Assembly (NCBI GenBank): GCA_025403435.1 | Contig: CM046332.1 | Coordinates: forward strand, 2,798,981 to 2,862,980 | DNA: 64,000 nt | Direction of reading: 5' to 3' | From: Artocarpus heterophyllus | Taxonomy: Eukaryota > Streptophyta > Magnoliopsida > Rosales > Moraceae | Part shown: one piece after another, positions 22,921 through 34,901 of the stretch | Layout: each line of letters begins with the position of its first letter | How positions within the stretch are numbered: position 1 is the first letter of the stretch | Position numbers and translations under genes: made by a program | Notes under the pieces: generated by a model | What the model was told of the DNA's origin: nothing | What the model saw: the letters and a program-made list of their open reading frames with translations, nothing else | Databases searched by the model: none

Positions 22921-23797
22921 ACCTATAATTATATGCTAAAATATAGGTGCAAATTATAATATAAGTACCTATAAGTATATCAATGTGTACCTATGAGTAT
23001 ACAAATTAAGTACCAGTGTGTATGTTATGTCATGTACCTGTGTGTATATTAATGTGTACCTATGAGTATGTAAATTATGCACCTGTGTGCACTATACAAT
23101 ATAAGAGTATTTACGTTTTGTGTATAACATGTGAATATAAATTCATGTATGGGATGATAACCATAATAATTGGACTAGTAAATACATCACCAGAATTAAG
23201 AAGGGTGTCGTACCGACTCCTGACTCAAGAGGAGTCTAAGGTTACAGTATGGTCTCGGTGTTATGTAGACCTATGTGCGCAATGGTACGAATACTTGGGC
23301 CCTAGCTAAAGATAAGACATGATAATGATAAAGAACGTCCATAAGAAAGCATAATTGGGTCATGCATTTTAGCGAATGTGCATGTGGGCTATATTGGGAC
23401 TTACTGGGCATAGGCTCACTAAGTTTTTCATGCTATAAGTATTCCCACAAGAAGGTCAGAATAATTTCATTGATGAGCTAGCAAAGGGATGAGTAGTGTG
23501 CAGAATGGTTATGGATGCCACCACCATTATGTTTCCACTGTAGTATGTTTTAAGTTATTTTGAACCATGTTGTATAAAATCTGAAATGTAGATAAACAAG
23601 ACAAAACCTCCCTTGAGAGTACTTGGTAAACATTATTGTAAAAAAATGTGTGTTTATGTAAATATATGTATATGGTTGCATTGTGACAATTGCAAAAATT
23701 GCAAGGATAATATATTAAAAAAAATATTTCTACGTTTTACATCTATACGTAAGTAAGAAAAAGGTTTATCATAGCCCGAGAAAGGCGAGTTGTGACA
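22921..23797 (+). repeat. Truncated 5' LTR of the chromovirus
   Basis: It matches the last ~850 bases of the 3' LTR (34060-34901), including AAGAAGGGTGTCGTACC, and ends GTTGTGACA immediately before the primer site. It contains a degenerate tandem repeat of the form GTACCTATGAGTAT between about 22960 and 23095. Confidence 0.88.
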
Positions 23798-23799
23798 GT

Positions 23800-23811
23800 T
23801 GGTATCAGAGC
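23800..23811 (+). other. Primer-binding site, initiator tRNA-Met
   Basis: TGGTATCAGAGC lies two bases after the LTR end and is a perfect match to the complement of initiator tRNA-Met. Confidence 0.95.
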
Positions 23812-23949
23812 GAAAATCTTGCCACTCTACTACACATTGTCGTCTACTCCACCGCCATAGCTCAAGTAAGATAGTTTAATTTTAAGTATAAGAATGTTAA
23901 GCTTTCACTTTATATGGATTTGTAATATTAATTAAAATAAATGTAGTAA

Positions 23950-24770
23950 ATGGCGGCACCACCTAATGAACCCAATGTGGAAGTGGACTGAAGAGCAAGC
24001 ATCACTTTCCAAGATTTGATGCCACCTCGATATTACGGGAGTTGACAGCCCATGGTTCTGACCGAGTGGCTTCACGCTATAGAAGTAATTTTTGCCACAT
24101 GCCATACTCCACCTCATCTTCAGGTTTTATTAGCTTCAAGATGGTTACAGAGAGAAGCGCATGCATGGTGGCTTAGGATCGGTCCCGACGAACAACGTAT
24201 GGACTGGCAAGGCTTTAAGGAACAAATTTTAGCAGAATTTGCACCTTTACCACCGCTGATGATATGCAAGTTCAAGTGCTTCCGATGTTATGGGTAAATT
24301 GGCGTCGTCGGCTGTATATGCATGTAGAACCAATATGGGGTAGGTACGTTGGGGAATCGGTGGACCATTATATCCTAAGATTTCGTCATACTATGATACC
24401 GTTGATCCTACCAGAAATACCATTGTGATGAATTTGTGACCTTATATGGAGGGACCTTCCTGAAGTAGTCCAGCACTAGATGCAGTACCTAAGAGATTTC
24501 CTCAGCCTCAACGATTTTATTATGGAAGTATTGCATGCTGAGCAAAATATGGCCGCTGCGCCTTTAGAAATGGAAGATGGTGATGAAGGTGATGAAGGTG
24601 ATGAACGTAATGATGACGATGATGATGATGAAGAGCTTGAACTCATTCCAGTGCATCCCAAACCTATAATTGCAAGTAACTACGAGTCTACCGATTTTAG
24701 CGAAAAGGAGGAAGAAGACACTGAGGAGGATCCCAAAAATAGCGATATGTCAAGAGTAGAGTCAGAGTAG
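23950..24770 (+). pseudogene. Extra upstream gag-like ORF with acidic tail
   Basis: From the ATG at 23950 the frame reads MAAPPNEPNVEVD, a TGA, then TFQDLMPPRYYGS, a TGA, and VLTEWLHAIEVIFATCHTPP followed by RWLQREAHAWWLRIGPDEQR and FKEQILAEFAPLPP. The ALxWW-like block and FxxxF...F pattern are typical of a retrotransposon gag capsid domain. Downstream, in another frame, 24480-24770 encodes LRDFLSLNDFIMEVLHAEQN followed by a very acidic run (DEGDEGDERNDDDDDDEE) and ends at 24770. It is distinct in sequence from the canonical gag that follows at 25197. Stops and a frameshift make it dead in this copy. Confidence 0.7.
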
Positions 24771-25196
24771 AAAGAAAATGGACCTATGAAGATTTTTATG
24801 TATTAAGATGTATGTAGATATGTGATTAGTACAGTTTTGGCTTTGTTGCTATTGTATATGAGTGTACATCCAGCAAGTGGTATCCTTCGCGGCGATAGGG
24901 TATATGTAGCTGGAGAGATAACTGCTCTTAGGAATGATATGAATAGTTTATGTAAGAAAGGAAAGTAAGTATGTATGTTAGTCACTTATGTAACATTTTG
25001 GGAATGAAGAATGTAAAAGAAAAAGAAAGAAGTTAATGAAATGAAATATGTGAAATGAGATATTAAGTTTATGTTATTGTTCATGTTTGCATGTATTTAT
25101 ATTATTTGAAAATTTTTTAAATACTATTAAGTTAATAGCATATACTGACGTAATAACAAAATTGTACGGTAGGCCTGTAAACAAACTTTACTATTG
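24771..25196 (+). other. AT-rich spacer before gag
   Basis: No coding signal is visible between the acidic ORF and the canonical gag start; only AT-rich sequence. Confidence 0.55.
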
Positions 25197-26380
25197 ATGG
25201 CTGATGCACTCGGAGAACCTGCGAACTCGGACCTGATGGCCATGATAACGAAATTACAACAGAAGTTTCAGACTCAGGAGTTAGAAATGGAAGAATTAAG
25301 AGAGCAATTAGCGAACCAGAATCCTATACCACAGGCATGTGCCAACTCTCCACCCCTAGTACCACCACCCCAGCAAGAAGAACCAGCTGCTTCGGTAGTA
25401 TCTGCTACTGAATTTTATGAAAGATTCTGACAAATAAAGGCCCTAGAATTTAATAGATGTACGGACCCACTGGAAGCTGATGATTGGCTTAGCAGCATAG
25501 AAAGGGTTCTAAAATTAATGGGGCTCAATGACCGTGAGAAAGTTTTATGTGCCTCATTTTCTCTCACTAAGGATGCCAAGAGATGGTGGGAGTCGGTAGA
25601 ACATAGAAGAAATGTAGATGAAATGTCGTGGCCAGATTTCATGGAAGAATTTGGAAGGGCTTATTTTAATGTGGAAACAACGGCAGCCGAGTGCGAAGAA
25701 TTCAACAACTTTAGACAAGGCAATATGTCAGTGGCTGACGCTATAAAGAGATTGAAGCAATTAGAGCATCTTTGTCCCAAGTTGGTACCTACTGATCGAG
25801 AGCGAATAAGAAGACTGATGTGGATGTTCCAAACTGATATTGCTCTTATAGTTGATAGTGGAAGGCAAGCCTCTAAAGATGTGGAGGATTGCATCGAACA
25901 GGCTACTAAAGCTAAGTTTAGAATTGCCCGTGATAAGGAGGAGAGAGCAAGAATTTTTGAAGCTCAAAAGGAGGAGAAAATTTTAGCCAAACAGAGTCAA
26001 GATTTACAAGCAAAAGGACAAGGAGGCATTTTGTGTTAAGGGCAGTCCTAGAGTCATACAGTTAGACACAACCACAATACCAATAATAAGAGAAAATGGA
26101 ATGTGAATAGTATAAAGAATCAGAAAGGACAACCCCAGAAGAGGATCAACAATGGAGGGAATAACAAAACACTTTGTGGTCAATGCGGGGAGAGACATGC
26201 AAGAGAGTGTAAAGTTGGCACCAATAAGTGTTTTATCTGTGGCAAAGAAGGACACTATGCCAGAAACTGTTTTTCCAATCCCTAGAATCAGAATACTCAG
26301 AGTCAGCAAAAACCCCAGGGAACCCAACTTCATGCAGTCCAAGCACAGATTGAAGGCCCTAGCACCAGTCAAGGACGCTT
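25197..26380 (+). pseudogene. Chromovirus gag with two zinc knuckles
   Basis: The frame opens MADALGEPANSDLMAMITKL, with a predicted coiled coil (QTQELEMEELREQLANQ). The capsid block follows: FNRCTDPLEADDWLSSIERV, KDAKRWWESVEHRR, WPDFMEEFGRAYF and FNNFRQGNMSVADAIKRL. Two CCHC knuckles sit at about 26167-26280: CGQCGERHAREC (CX2CX3HX4C) and CFICGKEGHYARNC (CX2CX4HX4C). All parts share one frame, interrupted only by point stops (for example at 25428, 26037 and 26046). The knuckles would bind RNA during packaging in a live element. Confidence 0.9.
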
Positions 26381-26813
26381 AGAAGCTCTGGAACCCAGTG
26401 GGTGGATTTCTACTTATACAAAGAAGGAGGATGATGTGGGAACTTCAACAGTGGTGACAGGTCAGTTTTCTGTTGCCAATACTGACGCCTATGTTTTATT
26501 TGATTCTGGAGCAACGCATTCATTCGTATCGCTTAAGTTGGCTAAACGGATAGGATATGAAGGGGATAGGATAGAACAGACTTTTAGAACTACAATTCCC
26601 TCTAAGGAGGTATTAAATTCTGATTATTGGTTACGTCACATAGCCATCATCGTTTGTGGAAGAGAATTGTATATCAATTTAATAATAATCGATATACAAG
26701 ATGATGACGTTATCTTGGGAATGGATTTCTTGGGAAAGTACACTGCCAAGATTAACTGCCAACATCGCAAGGTTACGTTTCAACCTTCCAAAAGTGAGAA
26801 GTTTGTGTATTAG
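26381..26813 (+). pseudogene. Chromovirus protease
   Basis: In the same frame as gag, VLFDSGATHSFVS near 26490-26530 is an intact retropepsin active site. DVILGMDFLGKY near 26707-26740 is the conserved second block. The local ORF ends at a TAG at 26811. The domain itself is undamaged, but the polyprotein around it is broken. Confidence 0.9.
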
Positions 26814-28128
26814 GAGAAGATTCCTAAGGCTCCAAAGGCGCTAATTTTGACATTGAAAGCAAGAAAGATGTTGAAAAGTGGATGCATCGGTTATTTGGTG
26901 AATTTAGAAAACAAAGAACAATAGGCTCAGTTAGGACTAGAGAATGTCCCCATAGTAAAAGAATTTGTTGACGTGTTTCCAAACGAATTATCAGGCTTAC
27001 CACCAAAGCGAGAGATTTCATTCGAGATAGAATTGATGCTAGGTACAGACATAATTTTGAAGGCACCATATCATATGGCTCCAAGAGAACTTAAAGAGCT
27101 TCAGGTGACAAGAATTACTAAACAAAGGGTTTATTCAACTGAGTCATTCCCCATGGGGAGCGCTTGTTTTATTTGTCAAGAAGAAAGATGGAACCTTACG
27201 AATGTGCATTGATTACCAAGAATTGAACCAGGTCACGATTAAAAACAAGTATCCACTCCTGAGGATTGATGACTTATTTCATCAATTGAAGGGAGCGTCG
27301 GTATTCTCAAAAATTGACCTGCGCTCTGGATATCATCAACTTCGAGTTAAGGAAGAGGATGTGCTAAAGACAGTGTTTTGAAAGAGTTATGGACATTATG
27401 AATTTTGCGTTATGCCATTCGGATTGACCAATGCCTCTGTAACCTTTATGGATCTTATGAATCGGATTTTCAAGGATTATCTTGATAAATTCATTATTGT
27501 TTTCATCAACAACATCCTCATCTATTCAAGAACGCTGGAGGAACATGAGAAACACTTTTGGATTGCGCTACAGTTGTTGACAAAACATCAATTGTATGCC
27601 AAGTTCTCAAAATGTGAATTTTGGCTGGAAAAAATTTATTTCCTAGGACATGTGGTGACACAAGATGGAGTATCTATTGATCCTTCCAAAGTTGAAGCAG
27701 TAAATAAGTGGCCTACACTGAAGAGCATTATCAAAATCAGGAGTTTCCTCGATCTAGTGGGCTATTATGGACATTTTGTAGAATGATTCTCCAGACTTGT
27801 AGCACCACTTATGGCTCTTACACAGAAAGCAGCAAAGTATGAATGGACTAAGAAGTGTGAAGAAAGCTTCCAAGAGTTAAAAAGGTGACTCACAAGTGCA
27901 CCAATACTAACTATCCTTGATCCGAACCTAGGAAATTTCGTGATCTACAATGATCCATCAAAAATGGGATTGGGACCCGTACTTATGAAAAATGAAAATG
28001 TGATTGTATATGCATCTCGGCAACTAAAAGATCATGAAAGGAACTATTTGAAGCATGACTTAGAGTTAGCGGCGGTCGTATTTGCACTAAAGATTTGGCG
28101 CCACTATTTGTATGGAGCTAAATGCGAG
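26814..28128 (+). pseudogene. Chromovirus reverse transcriptase and first part of RNase H
   Basis: The RT begins after EFVDVFPNELSGLPPKREI. It shows [38 protein letters not shown] and MPFGLTNASVTFMDLMNRI. The catalytic box reads IVFINNILIYS near 27499-27531, where active enzymes have FIDDILIYS. Both catalytic Asp residues are therefore Asn, a definite loss of polymerase function. A frameshift lies between about 27084 and 27412. RNase H starts [16 protein letters not shown] and runs to HYLYGAKCE at 28128, where the CACTA element enters. Confidence 0.9.
28126..28128. other. CACTA target-site duplication GAG (left)
   Basis: GAG at 28126-28128 is repeated at 30151-30153, the 3-bp duplication expected of CACTA elements. 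Element plus one duplication is 2025 bp, so the interrupted RNase H resumes in the same frame. Confidence 0.9.
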
Positions 28129-30150
28129 CACTGGTAGAAATTGTAGATTACACGACGGTTTAAAACCGTCGGGGTATGTTTTCACGACAGTTTAAAAACC
28201 AACGTGTAATTGTCTGTCGTAGTACCAACGAGACTTTTTATGACAATTTTTTATCGTCTTGGATTCCTTATTTTGGTGGGGTTATGAGATCTTAGGACGA
28301 GGATACCACAATAGTTTTCACTGAAAACTATCGTGAAATGCTAAGCTTACACGACGGTTTTTAGGAAAACCGTCGTATAAGGTATGCCTTACACGACGGT
28401 TTTTATGAAAATCATTCGGTAAGGCTCTTGTTTCACGACCGTTTCACCAAAAACCATCGTGAAAAAGTTGGTCTGAAGCTAAAAAAAATAACCAGAATTT
28501 CTGGTTTCCCACGGGATGTACGGTCCCGTGTTTTCACCATTAACACAATCACATAATTTCATAATCACAAAATTTCATTGAACTATAAAATTTTTACAAA
28601 ATTATATATATATATTTACATTGTAAAGTCATATACTCTTTTCATGCTTGCACAACAATTGATGGATTTTTAGTGTCTAAGTCCATGCATGCTATCATAT
28701 GTGAGGTAAAGAAAGAAAGAAAATAAATATAATTAACAAAAATAATGAAAGTAAAATTAATTAAGCAAAATACAAACACAAATACAAACACACAGTCATA
28801 GAAGCTTTTCATCAAACATGTGGTGGGCATCACAAACACATAAAAAGTAACCTCTTCTCGCACCAAAATGCTAAATGTTGTTCAAAGTTCTTTCAAACAC
28901 CAAATACAAGTAACACATACTAAATGACAAGTAACAAATTAATATAACTAATATTAAAACTAAAACTAAAGCTAAATAACACTAAAATAACCAAATAATA
29001 CTAAGTTTAAAACTAACAATAATGCTAAAACTAAAAGTAATAGTTTGAAATTTACCAACGGCGATGGAGTCGATGGAACGACAAAGGACAAGTTGAACGA
29101 TGGTGGAGTCAGTACAATGTCAAGGGATGAGGATGAACGGTGGTGAATGGCATCGGGTTTGTTAGGTGGGTCGTGGAGAGAGTGACAGAGAAAGGTCAAA
29201 GTCGGTGGAATGCCGTGGGGGTTAGGTTCATCAATGGCTAGGTCATGGGGGGAGGAGTTAGAGAGAGAAAGGGGTTTGAGAGTTAGTGGGTTTGAGATAG
29301 AAACATTTCGAATAAATAGGGAAGGCCATGTCATTGGCGCGGGATTAAATTTCAGTGGGATACTAAAAATTTTGAACATGCGAAACATTTCATGACGGTT
29401 TTTATTAAAAACTATCGTGAAAGGTCTTCCTTCCATAACGGCTTTTACAAAAACCATCGTGGAAGCCTCAACGTGAAAGGCCCGAAGGCTTCCATGATGG
29501 TTTTTGTAAAAACCGTGGTGGAAGGCCTTTCATGAAGGTTTTTTTAAAAAGCATCATGGAAGCTCTTTCACGATGGTTTGCTTCCACGACGATTTTTACA
29601 AAAACCGTCGTGGAAGTTTCTCATGTTTGAAATTTTTGGTATGTCGTCAAATTTAACCTTTCACGATGGTTTTTATAAAAACCGTCATGGAAGGTTTGTA
29701 TGTTTGAAATTTTTAGTTTCTCGCCCAAATTTAACTTTCATGAACGATTAAATTTTCGTGGGCTACTAAAAATTTCAAACATGCAGAACCTTCCATGACG
29801 ATTTTTGTAAAAACTGTCGTAAAAGGTTAAATTAGGCATGATACTAAAAATTTCAAACATCCAAACGTTCCACGATGGTTTTTATAACAACCATCATGAA
29901 AGATTAAATTTTCTAAAGATTAAATTTTCTAAAGACTTTAAAACCTTGCACGATAGTTTTTGTAAAAACCGTCATGAAAGATTTAATCTTACACAACAGT
30001 TTTTTAAAAAACCGTTGTGGTAGCTCCCATCAATACCATGAAGGTTTTTGTCTTTGCGGGCATAATTCGCCACGTTTTTTTCCTTATTACAATGGTTTTT
30101 GAGAAACGGTCGTTAAATAAAGGTCGTATAATCTTGAATTTGTTGTAGTG
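28129..30150. mobile_element. Non-autonomous CACTA (En/Spm) element inside RNase H
   Basis: The left end CACTGGTAGAAATTGTAG and the right end (reverse complement CACTACAACAAATTCAAG) form imperfect terminal inverted repeats that continue into AGATTACACGACG/AGATTATACGAC. The 3-bp duplication is GAG. Both subterminal regions (about 28140-28460 and 29385-30120) are packed with short inverted repeats built from ACGACGGTTTTT and AAAAACCGTCGT, the likely transposase binding motifs. The middle has no transposase. Its AT-rich parts resemble the larger CACTA element at 38188-46370, for example TCATAGAAGCTTTTCATCAA near 28796 versus TCATAGAGTATTTTCATCAA near 45918. It is probably a deletion derivative of that family. 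Confidence 0.92.
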
Positions 30151-31851
30151 GAGATTTATATGGACCACCAGAGTCTGAAGTATATCTTCACATAGAAGGA
30201 GCTCAATATGAGACAACGAAGATGGCTCGAGCTAGTTAAGTACTATGGCTATGAAATTTTATATCACCATGGAAAGGCAAACCAAGTAGCTAATGCACTT
30301 AGTCGTAGAACAACATCTTCGCTTGTAATGGTGCAGTTAATACCAAGACCTCTTCAGAAAGACTTGATAAAAGTGGGAATAGAGATAATCACAGGAGGAT
30401 TAGCTAATCTATCCTTCCGACCAGCTATCTTGGAGAATTTGAAGGAGCGACAAGAAGCAGAACCATCGCTACTCGAATATAAGAATGAGGTCCTTGCAAA
30501 CAAAGAAGCAGAATTTAGCATCTTGAAAGATGGCATTCTCCGTTATAAAGGTAGATTATGCATTCCTAATGATGAAGAGTTAAAGAGGTAAATATTGGAG
30601 GAGACTCATGAAGCACCATATGCTGCTCATCCAAGAGCTACCAAAATGTACCAAGATTTGAAAGAGCACTATTGGTGCATGGAATGAAGAATGACATTGT
30701 GAGATTCGTCAACAAATGTCTCATATGTCAAAAAGTGAAGGCTGAACATCAATGACCGGCAGGCGAATTATAGAAGATTGAAATTCCAAACTGGAAATGA
30801 GACCAGATAACTATGGATTTGGTGACTGGGTTACCCAAAACTACGGGGGGACACAATGCTATATGGGTAATCATGGACAGATTGACCAAATCGACACACT
30901 TTTTACACATTAAACTTAGCAGCTCCGTAGAACGATTAGCCGAACTGTACATTGCCCAAATAGTTAGGTACTATGGAATTCCAAAGTCCATTATTTCTGA
31001 TCGGGATGGCCGGTTCACTTCTAAGTTTTAGAGGAGCGTTCAGCAAGCAATGGGAATAAAGCTAACCTTTAGTATAGCTTTTCACCCTCAAACGGATGGT
31101 CAGTTTGAAAGGACCATTCAAACTTTGGAGAATATGCTGAGAGCTTGTGTGTTAGATTTCAAGGGAGGATGGGATAAAAAGCTTCCATTGATCGAATTTG
31201 CTTACAATAATAGCCATCAAACCTCCATAGGAATGGCTCCATACGAAGCTTTCTATGGGAGAAGATGTAGATCGCCACTACATTGGTTTGAAACTAGAGA
31301 AAAGATGTTATCGACTATGGATTTCGTGCAAAGGACGACGGAGGATGTGAAACTAATCTGTCAACGATGGAAACAACTTTTAGTCGTCAGAAGAGTTATG
31401 CAGATTGGCGACAAAGACCCCTAGAGTTCCAAATAGGGGATTTGGTCTTCCTAAAGGTAACATCAATGAAAGGAGTAATAAGGTTTGGAAAGAGAGGAAA
31501 ACTCGGCCCAAGGTACATTGGACTGTTTGAAATTCTAGAAGGAGTAGGTAGTGTGGCTTATAAGTTGGCTTTACCCCCTGAAATGGCATTAGTACACAAC
31601 ATGTTTTATGTATCCATGCTAAAGAAGTATGTACTTGATTCTTCACATGTTCTGCAACTTGAGGAAATTGACGTACAGGAGAATCTATCCTATGAAGAGA
31701 AACCAGTTCGAATTCTGGCTTGAGAAGAAAAGGAACTAAGAAACAAAAAGATACCCCTCGTCAAAGTTTTGTGGTGCAACCAACAAGTAGAGGAGGCAAT
31801 TTGGAAGTGGGAGGATGAAATGGGGAAAGTCTACCTCGAATTGTTTTAATT
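30151..31851 (+). pseudogene. Chromovirus RNase H end, integrase and chromodomain
   Basis: The frame resumes DHQSLKYIFT and MRQRRWLELVKYYGYEI (RNase H end). The integrase zinc domain region is damaged near 30600-30740. The core keeps MDLVTGLPKTTGGHNAIWVI, ISDRDGRFTSKF and FHPQTDGQFERTIQTLENM with FAYNNSHQTSIGMAPYEAFY. The C-terminal part has FQIGDLVFLKVTSMKGVIRF and KLGPRYIGLFEILEGVG. It ends in a chromodomain-like segment, YEEKPVRILA, then KVLWCNQQVEEAIWKWED. Chromodomains are thought to steer integration toward marked chromatin. Several stops and frame changes make it dead. Confidence 0.9.
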
Positions 31852-31869
31852 TTCGACGACAAAAATTCT

Positions 31870-31883
31870 TAAGGGGGGTAGAT
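31870..31883 (+). other. Polypurine tract of the chromovirus
   Basis: TAAGGGGGGTAGAT directly precedes TGTAATAACC, the 3' LTR start. It is close in sequence to the tract at 2410-2432, linking the two elements to the same broad lineage. Confidence 0.9.
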
Positions 31884-34800
31884 TGTAATAACCAGGGAAA
31901 TTCATTAATAAAATCTAATATTTAATTGGGTTTAATTAATGAATTTACCCTTAAAAATTGTATTTGTGTAAAAATTGTGATCATGTATAAACAAGCAGTA
32001 TTAATAAGAAATTCTACTATGAACATGATGCAATGTTGGATATTGTTAATACAGATTTTGTGAGTCTAAATACTCAAGAATTTGTAAATAATATCCATAA
32101 AATAAATTTTATATCACAAGTAATTGTAAAATTGTGATATAAATGGATAGGTAATTAAGATATAAATAAGATATAGAGTCCTTCAAACCTTAAACCAGTG
32201 TAAAAGGGGGCCCGATATGGTTTAAGTATACTATTAAGTGAAAACGTAGATATAGGAAATGTTATATTTGGCCTCCAAAAATAAACCAAAGGCAAGTAAA
32301 ATATTTTATACAGTCTAAGAATATGTTTTTCACTAATTTTACCATGACAGTGTAAGAAAAATACTGTGTGGTGAAAAATTATAGTGTAAATTTTTAGGGC
32401 CCACTAAGTGCACACCCATTAGAATTTCATTGGGCCACCATGCCATGAAAGGTGGCCCAATCACACTAAGCCACCTTAGGTAGCCCATTTGATTACTTGG
32501 TGAGTCACCAAGAAAGATAAGCATGAAATAAATGTGAAATAAGCCAAAAATCTTTCATTATTCTTCCTCCCAAAACCAGCGGCCATTAGAGCTCCCTTTC
32601 AAAGGTTTTCTCTAACCCAAATCTTTGCAAAATTGACCCCAATTAAGTTCAAGAAGCAAAGTTCAAAGGATTTTATCAAGTTTAAGGTAAAAATCTAAAT
32701 TTTCTTCAAGTTCTCCTAGTTTTCTTTTCTTGGGTTAAGAGGGGAATCTGACTCAAGGAATTTTCATGTGAAAATGCCTAAGAAAAGCTTCAAAGAAACC
32801 CTTGGACAGGCTAGAAATGCAAATTTCCTTTGGGTAAGTCCTGATTTTTTTTAAACTTAAAATTTATGTGATTTTTGTTTTGATTTTTCTTTTTTCAAAA
32901 GTATGTGGTTATTCAAGCAAAATTTTGATTTACTTCCATGGGTATATGACTTATGGCATGTTGGTATGGTTGAAATTAAGGGTTGAATGTGCAAAATGTT
33001 AGTTTATGCAAAATAAGTTATTTTTGTAATTTTAATGTTAGTTTTACAAAAATAGTGATTGGGCATTAAAATGGTTAAGAAAAAGGTTGGAATTGCCTTC
33101 ACAAGGGTGGAGATACTGTTTAAAAATGAATTTTTATAGAAATGACCCAAGGATTAAATTGCAAGAAAAAGTTTTTTCTCGACAGAATTGAAAAATGCCC
33201 AAAAACACCCTTGTGCAATGAGAATTTTGAAAAAGTTAAAACACAAAAGTTATATATCTCAACAAAACTATTAGACAACGTAGATGGTTCGTCAAAAATC
33301 GTGACCATTTGTGATATATTAATTTTACAAAAATTTGTTAAAATTGAAAAAAATTTAAAAGGGCAAAAATCTCATTTTTGAAAAGGATTTAGGGTATGGT
33401 ACTCTGACCAAAAATGATCCTTGTGAAAAATAGAAAATTATGGTTTAAAATGATTAATTTCAGTCCTGGGGGTAAAATTGTCAAAATTTTCAAATAAGGG
33501 CCAAAATTGCAAAGTTTTACTAAAATAGGGCATCGATGTAAAATAAGAAGATCCGACCCACTAGGGTATTATTTTAAAATTAGTACGCAACTATTTTCGT
33601 TCAAATAGCAAAATCAAGCTCGGGAAGTTTAGTAGGCCCTCCAAGGGCAAAATCGTCATTTTTCCCCGAGTGGCTCGAATTACTTCGAAACGTTCCAAAT
33701 GGAAAAAAGGAATTATTAGTAAGATTTTTGTCTTTCATTAGTGATGCTTGGGTGGAGTAAGATAAGAATAAGAAAACCAATGGTTTTTAGAGTTGTATAC
33801 AGTTATGCAACTCGAATTATTAATTAACAATCATTTTGTAATGACACATAGAGGAAGTAGTGAAAATTTGGCTAATAGCGTTGTAATTGGCCAAACAGGA
33901 TCCTAGAAGACTAGGCAAGAAGGAATTGAGGTTAAAGTGCAAAACAACCCAAACCAAGTAAATACTTGTCCCACCTACAGTGTGGAATTATAGGTATAGA
34001 ATATGATATATATATACATGTATACATGTATATATATCAAGGTTTATACCTGTGTATATGCTATAATACAAGTACCTATAAGTATATCAATGTGTACCTA
34101 CGAGTATACAAATTAAGTACCTGTGTGTATGTTATGTCATGTACATGTGTGTATGTTAATGTGTACCTGTGAGTATGTAAAGTGTGTACCTGTGTGTACT
34201 ATATAGTATAAGAGTATTTACGTTTTGTGTATAACATGTGAATATAAATTCAAACATGGTTTGATAACCATAATAATTGGACTGGTAAATGCATCACTAG
34301 AATTAAGAAGGGTGTCGTACCAACTCTTGACTCAAGAGGAGTCTAAGGCTATAGTATGGTCTCGGTGTCACGTAGACCTATGTGGGCAATGGTACGAACA
34401 CTTGGGCCCCAGCTAAAGATAAGACATGATAATGATAAAGAATGTTCATAAGAAAGCATAACTGGGTCATGCATTTTAGTGAATGTGCATGTGGGCTGTA
34501 TTGGGACTTACTGGTCGTAGACTCACTAAGTTTTTCATGCTGTAGGTATTCCCACAGGAAGGTCAGAATAATTTCATTGATGAGCTGGCAGAGGGATGAG
34601 TAGTATGCATAATGGGTATGGATGCCGCCACTGTTATATTTCCGCTGTAGTATGTTTTAAGTTATTTTGAACCGTGTTGTATAAAAGCTGAAACATAGAT
34701 AAGCAAGACAAAACCTCTCTCGAAAGTATTTGGTAAACAATATTGTAAAAGAATATGTGTTTATGTAAATATATGTATATGGTTGCGTTGTGAGAATTAC

Positions 34801-34901
34801 AAAAATTGCAAGGATAATATATTAAAAAAATTCCTAAGTTTTACACCTATACGTAAGTAAGAAAAAGGTTTATCACACCCTGGGAAAGGCGGGTTGTGGC
34901 A
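31884..34901 (+). repeat. Complete 3' LTR of the chromovirus
   Basis: It runs from TGTAATAACC to GGGTTGTGGCA (3018 bp). Its final ~850 bases match 22921-23797. It contains ATACATGTATAC-type dinucleotide-rich DNA near 34008-34040 and the GTACCTATGAGTAT tandem repeat. The small ORFs in it are not convincing. Confidence 0.88.

Larger units (their letters stand above)
22921..34901 (+). mobile_element. Ty3/gypsy chromovirus, Tekay type, with truncated 5' LTR
   Basis: A partial 5' LTR, tRNA-Met primer site, an extra gag-like ORF, gag with two zinc knuckles, protease, RT, RNase H, integrase and a C-terminal chromodomain-like region precede a polypurine tract and a full 3018-bp 3' LTR. The order protease-RT-RNase H-integrase and the terminal sequence read as KVLWCNQQVEEAIWKWED identify a Tekay-like chromovirus. 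A CACTA element at 28129-30150 interrupts RNase H. The LTRs differ by about 8% over the ~157 bases compared. The 5' LTR keeps only its last ~877 bases, so no target duplication can be tested. Confidence 0.9.

Noticed and set aside
24476..24661. Serine-rich 61-aa minus-strand ORF
   Set aside because: It is the antisense of the acidic Asp/Glu run of the plus-strand ORF.
26004..26372. 122-aa minus-strand ORF with hydrophobic stretches
   Set aside because: It is antisense to the chromovirus gag zinc knuckles.
28972..29457. 161-aa minus-strand ORF in the CACTA element
   Set aside because: It runs through the repeat-rich, purine-rich part of a non-autonomous element. The translation is low-complexity with no transposase motif, and its start lies in a subterminal repeat.
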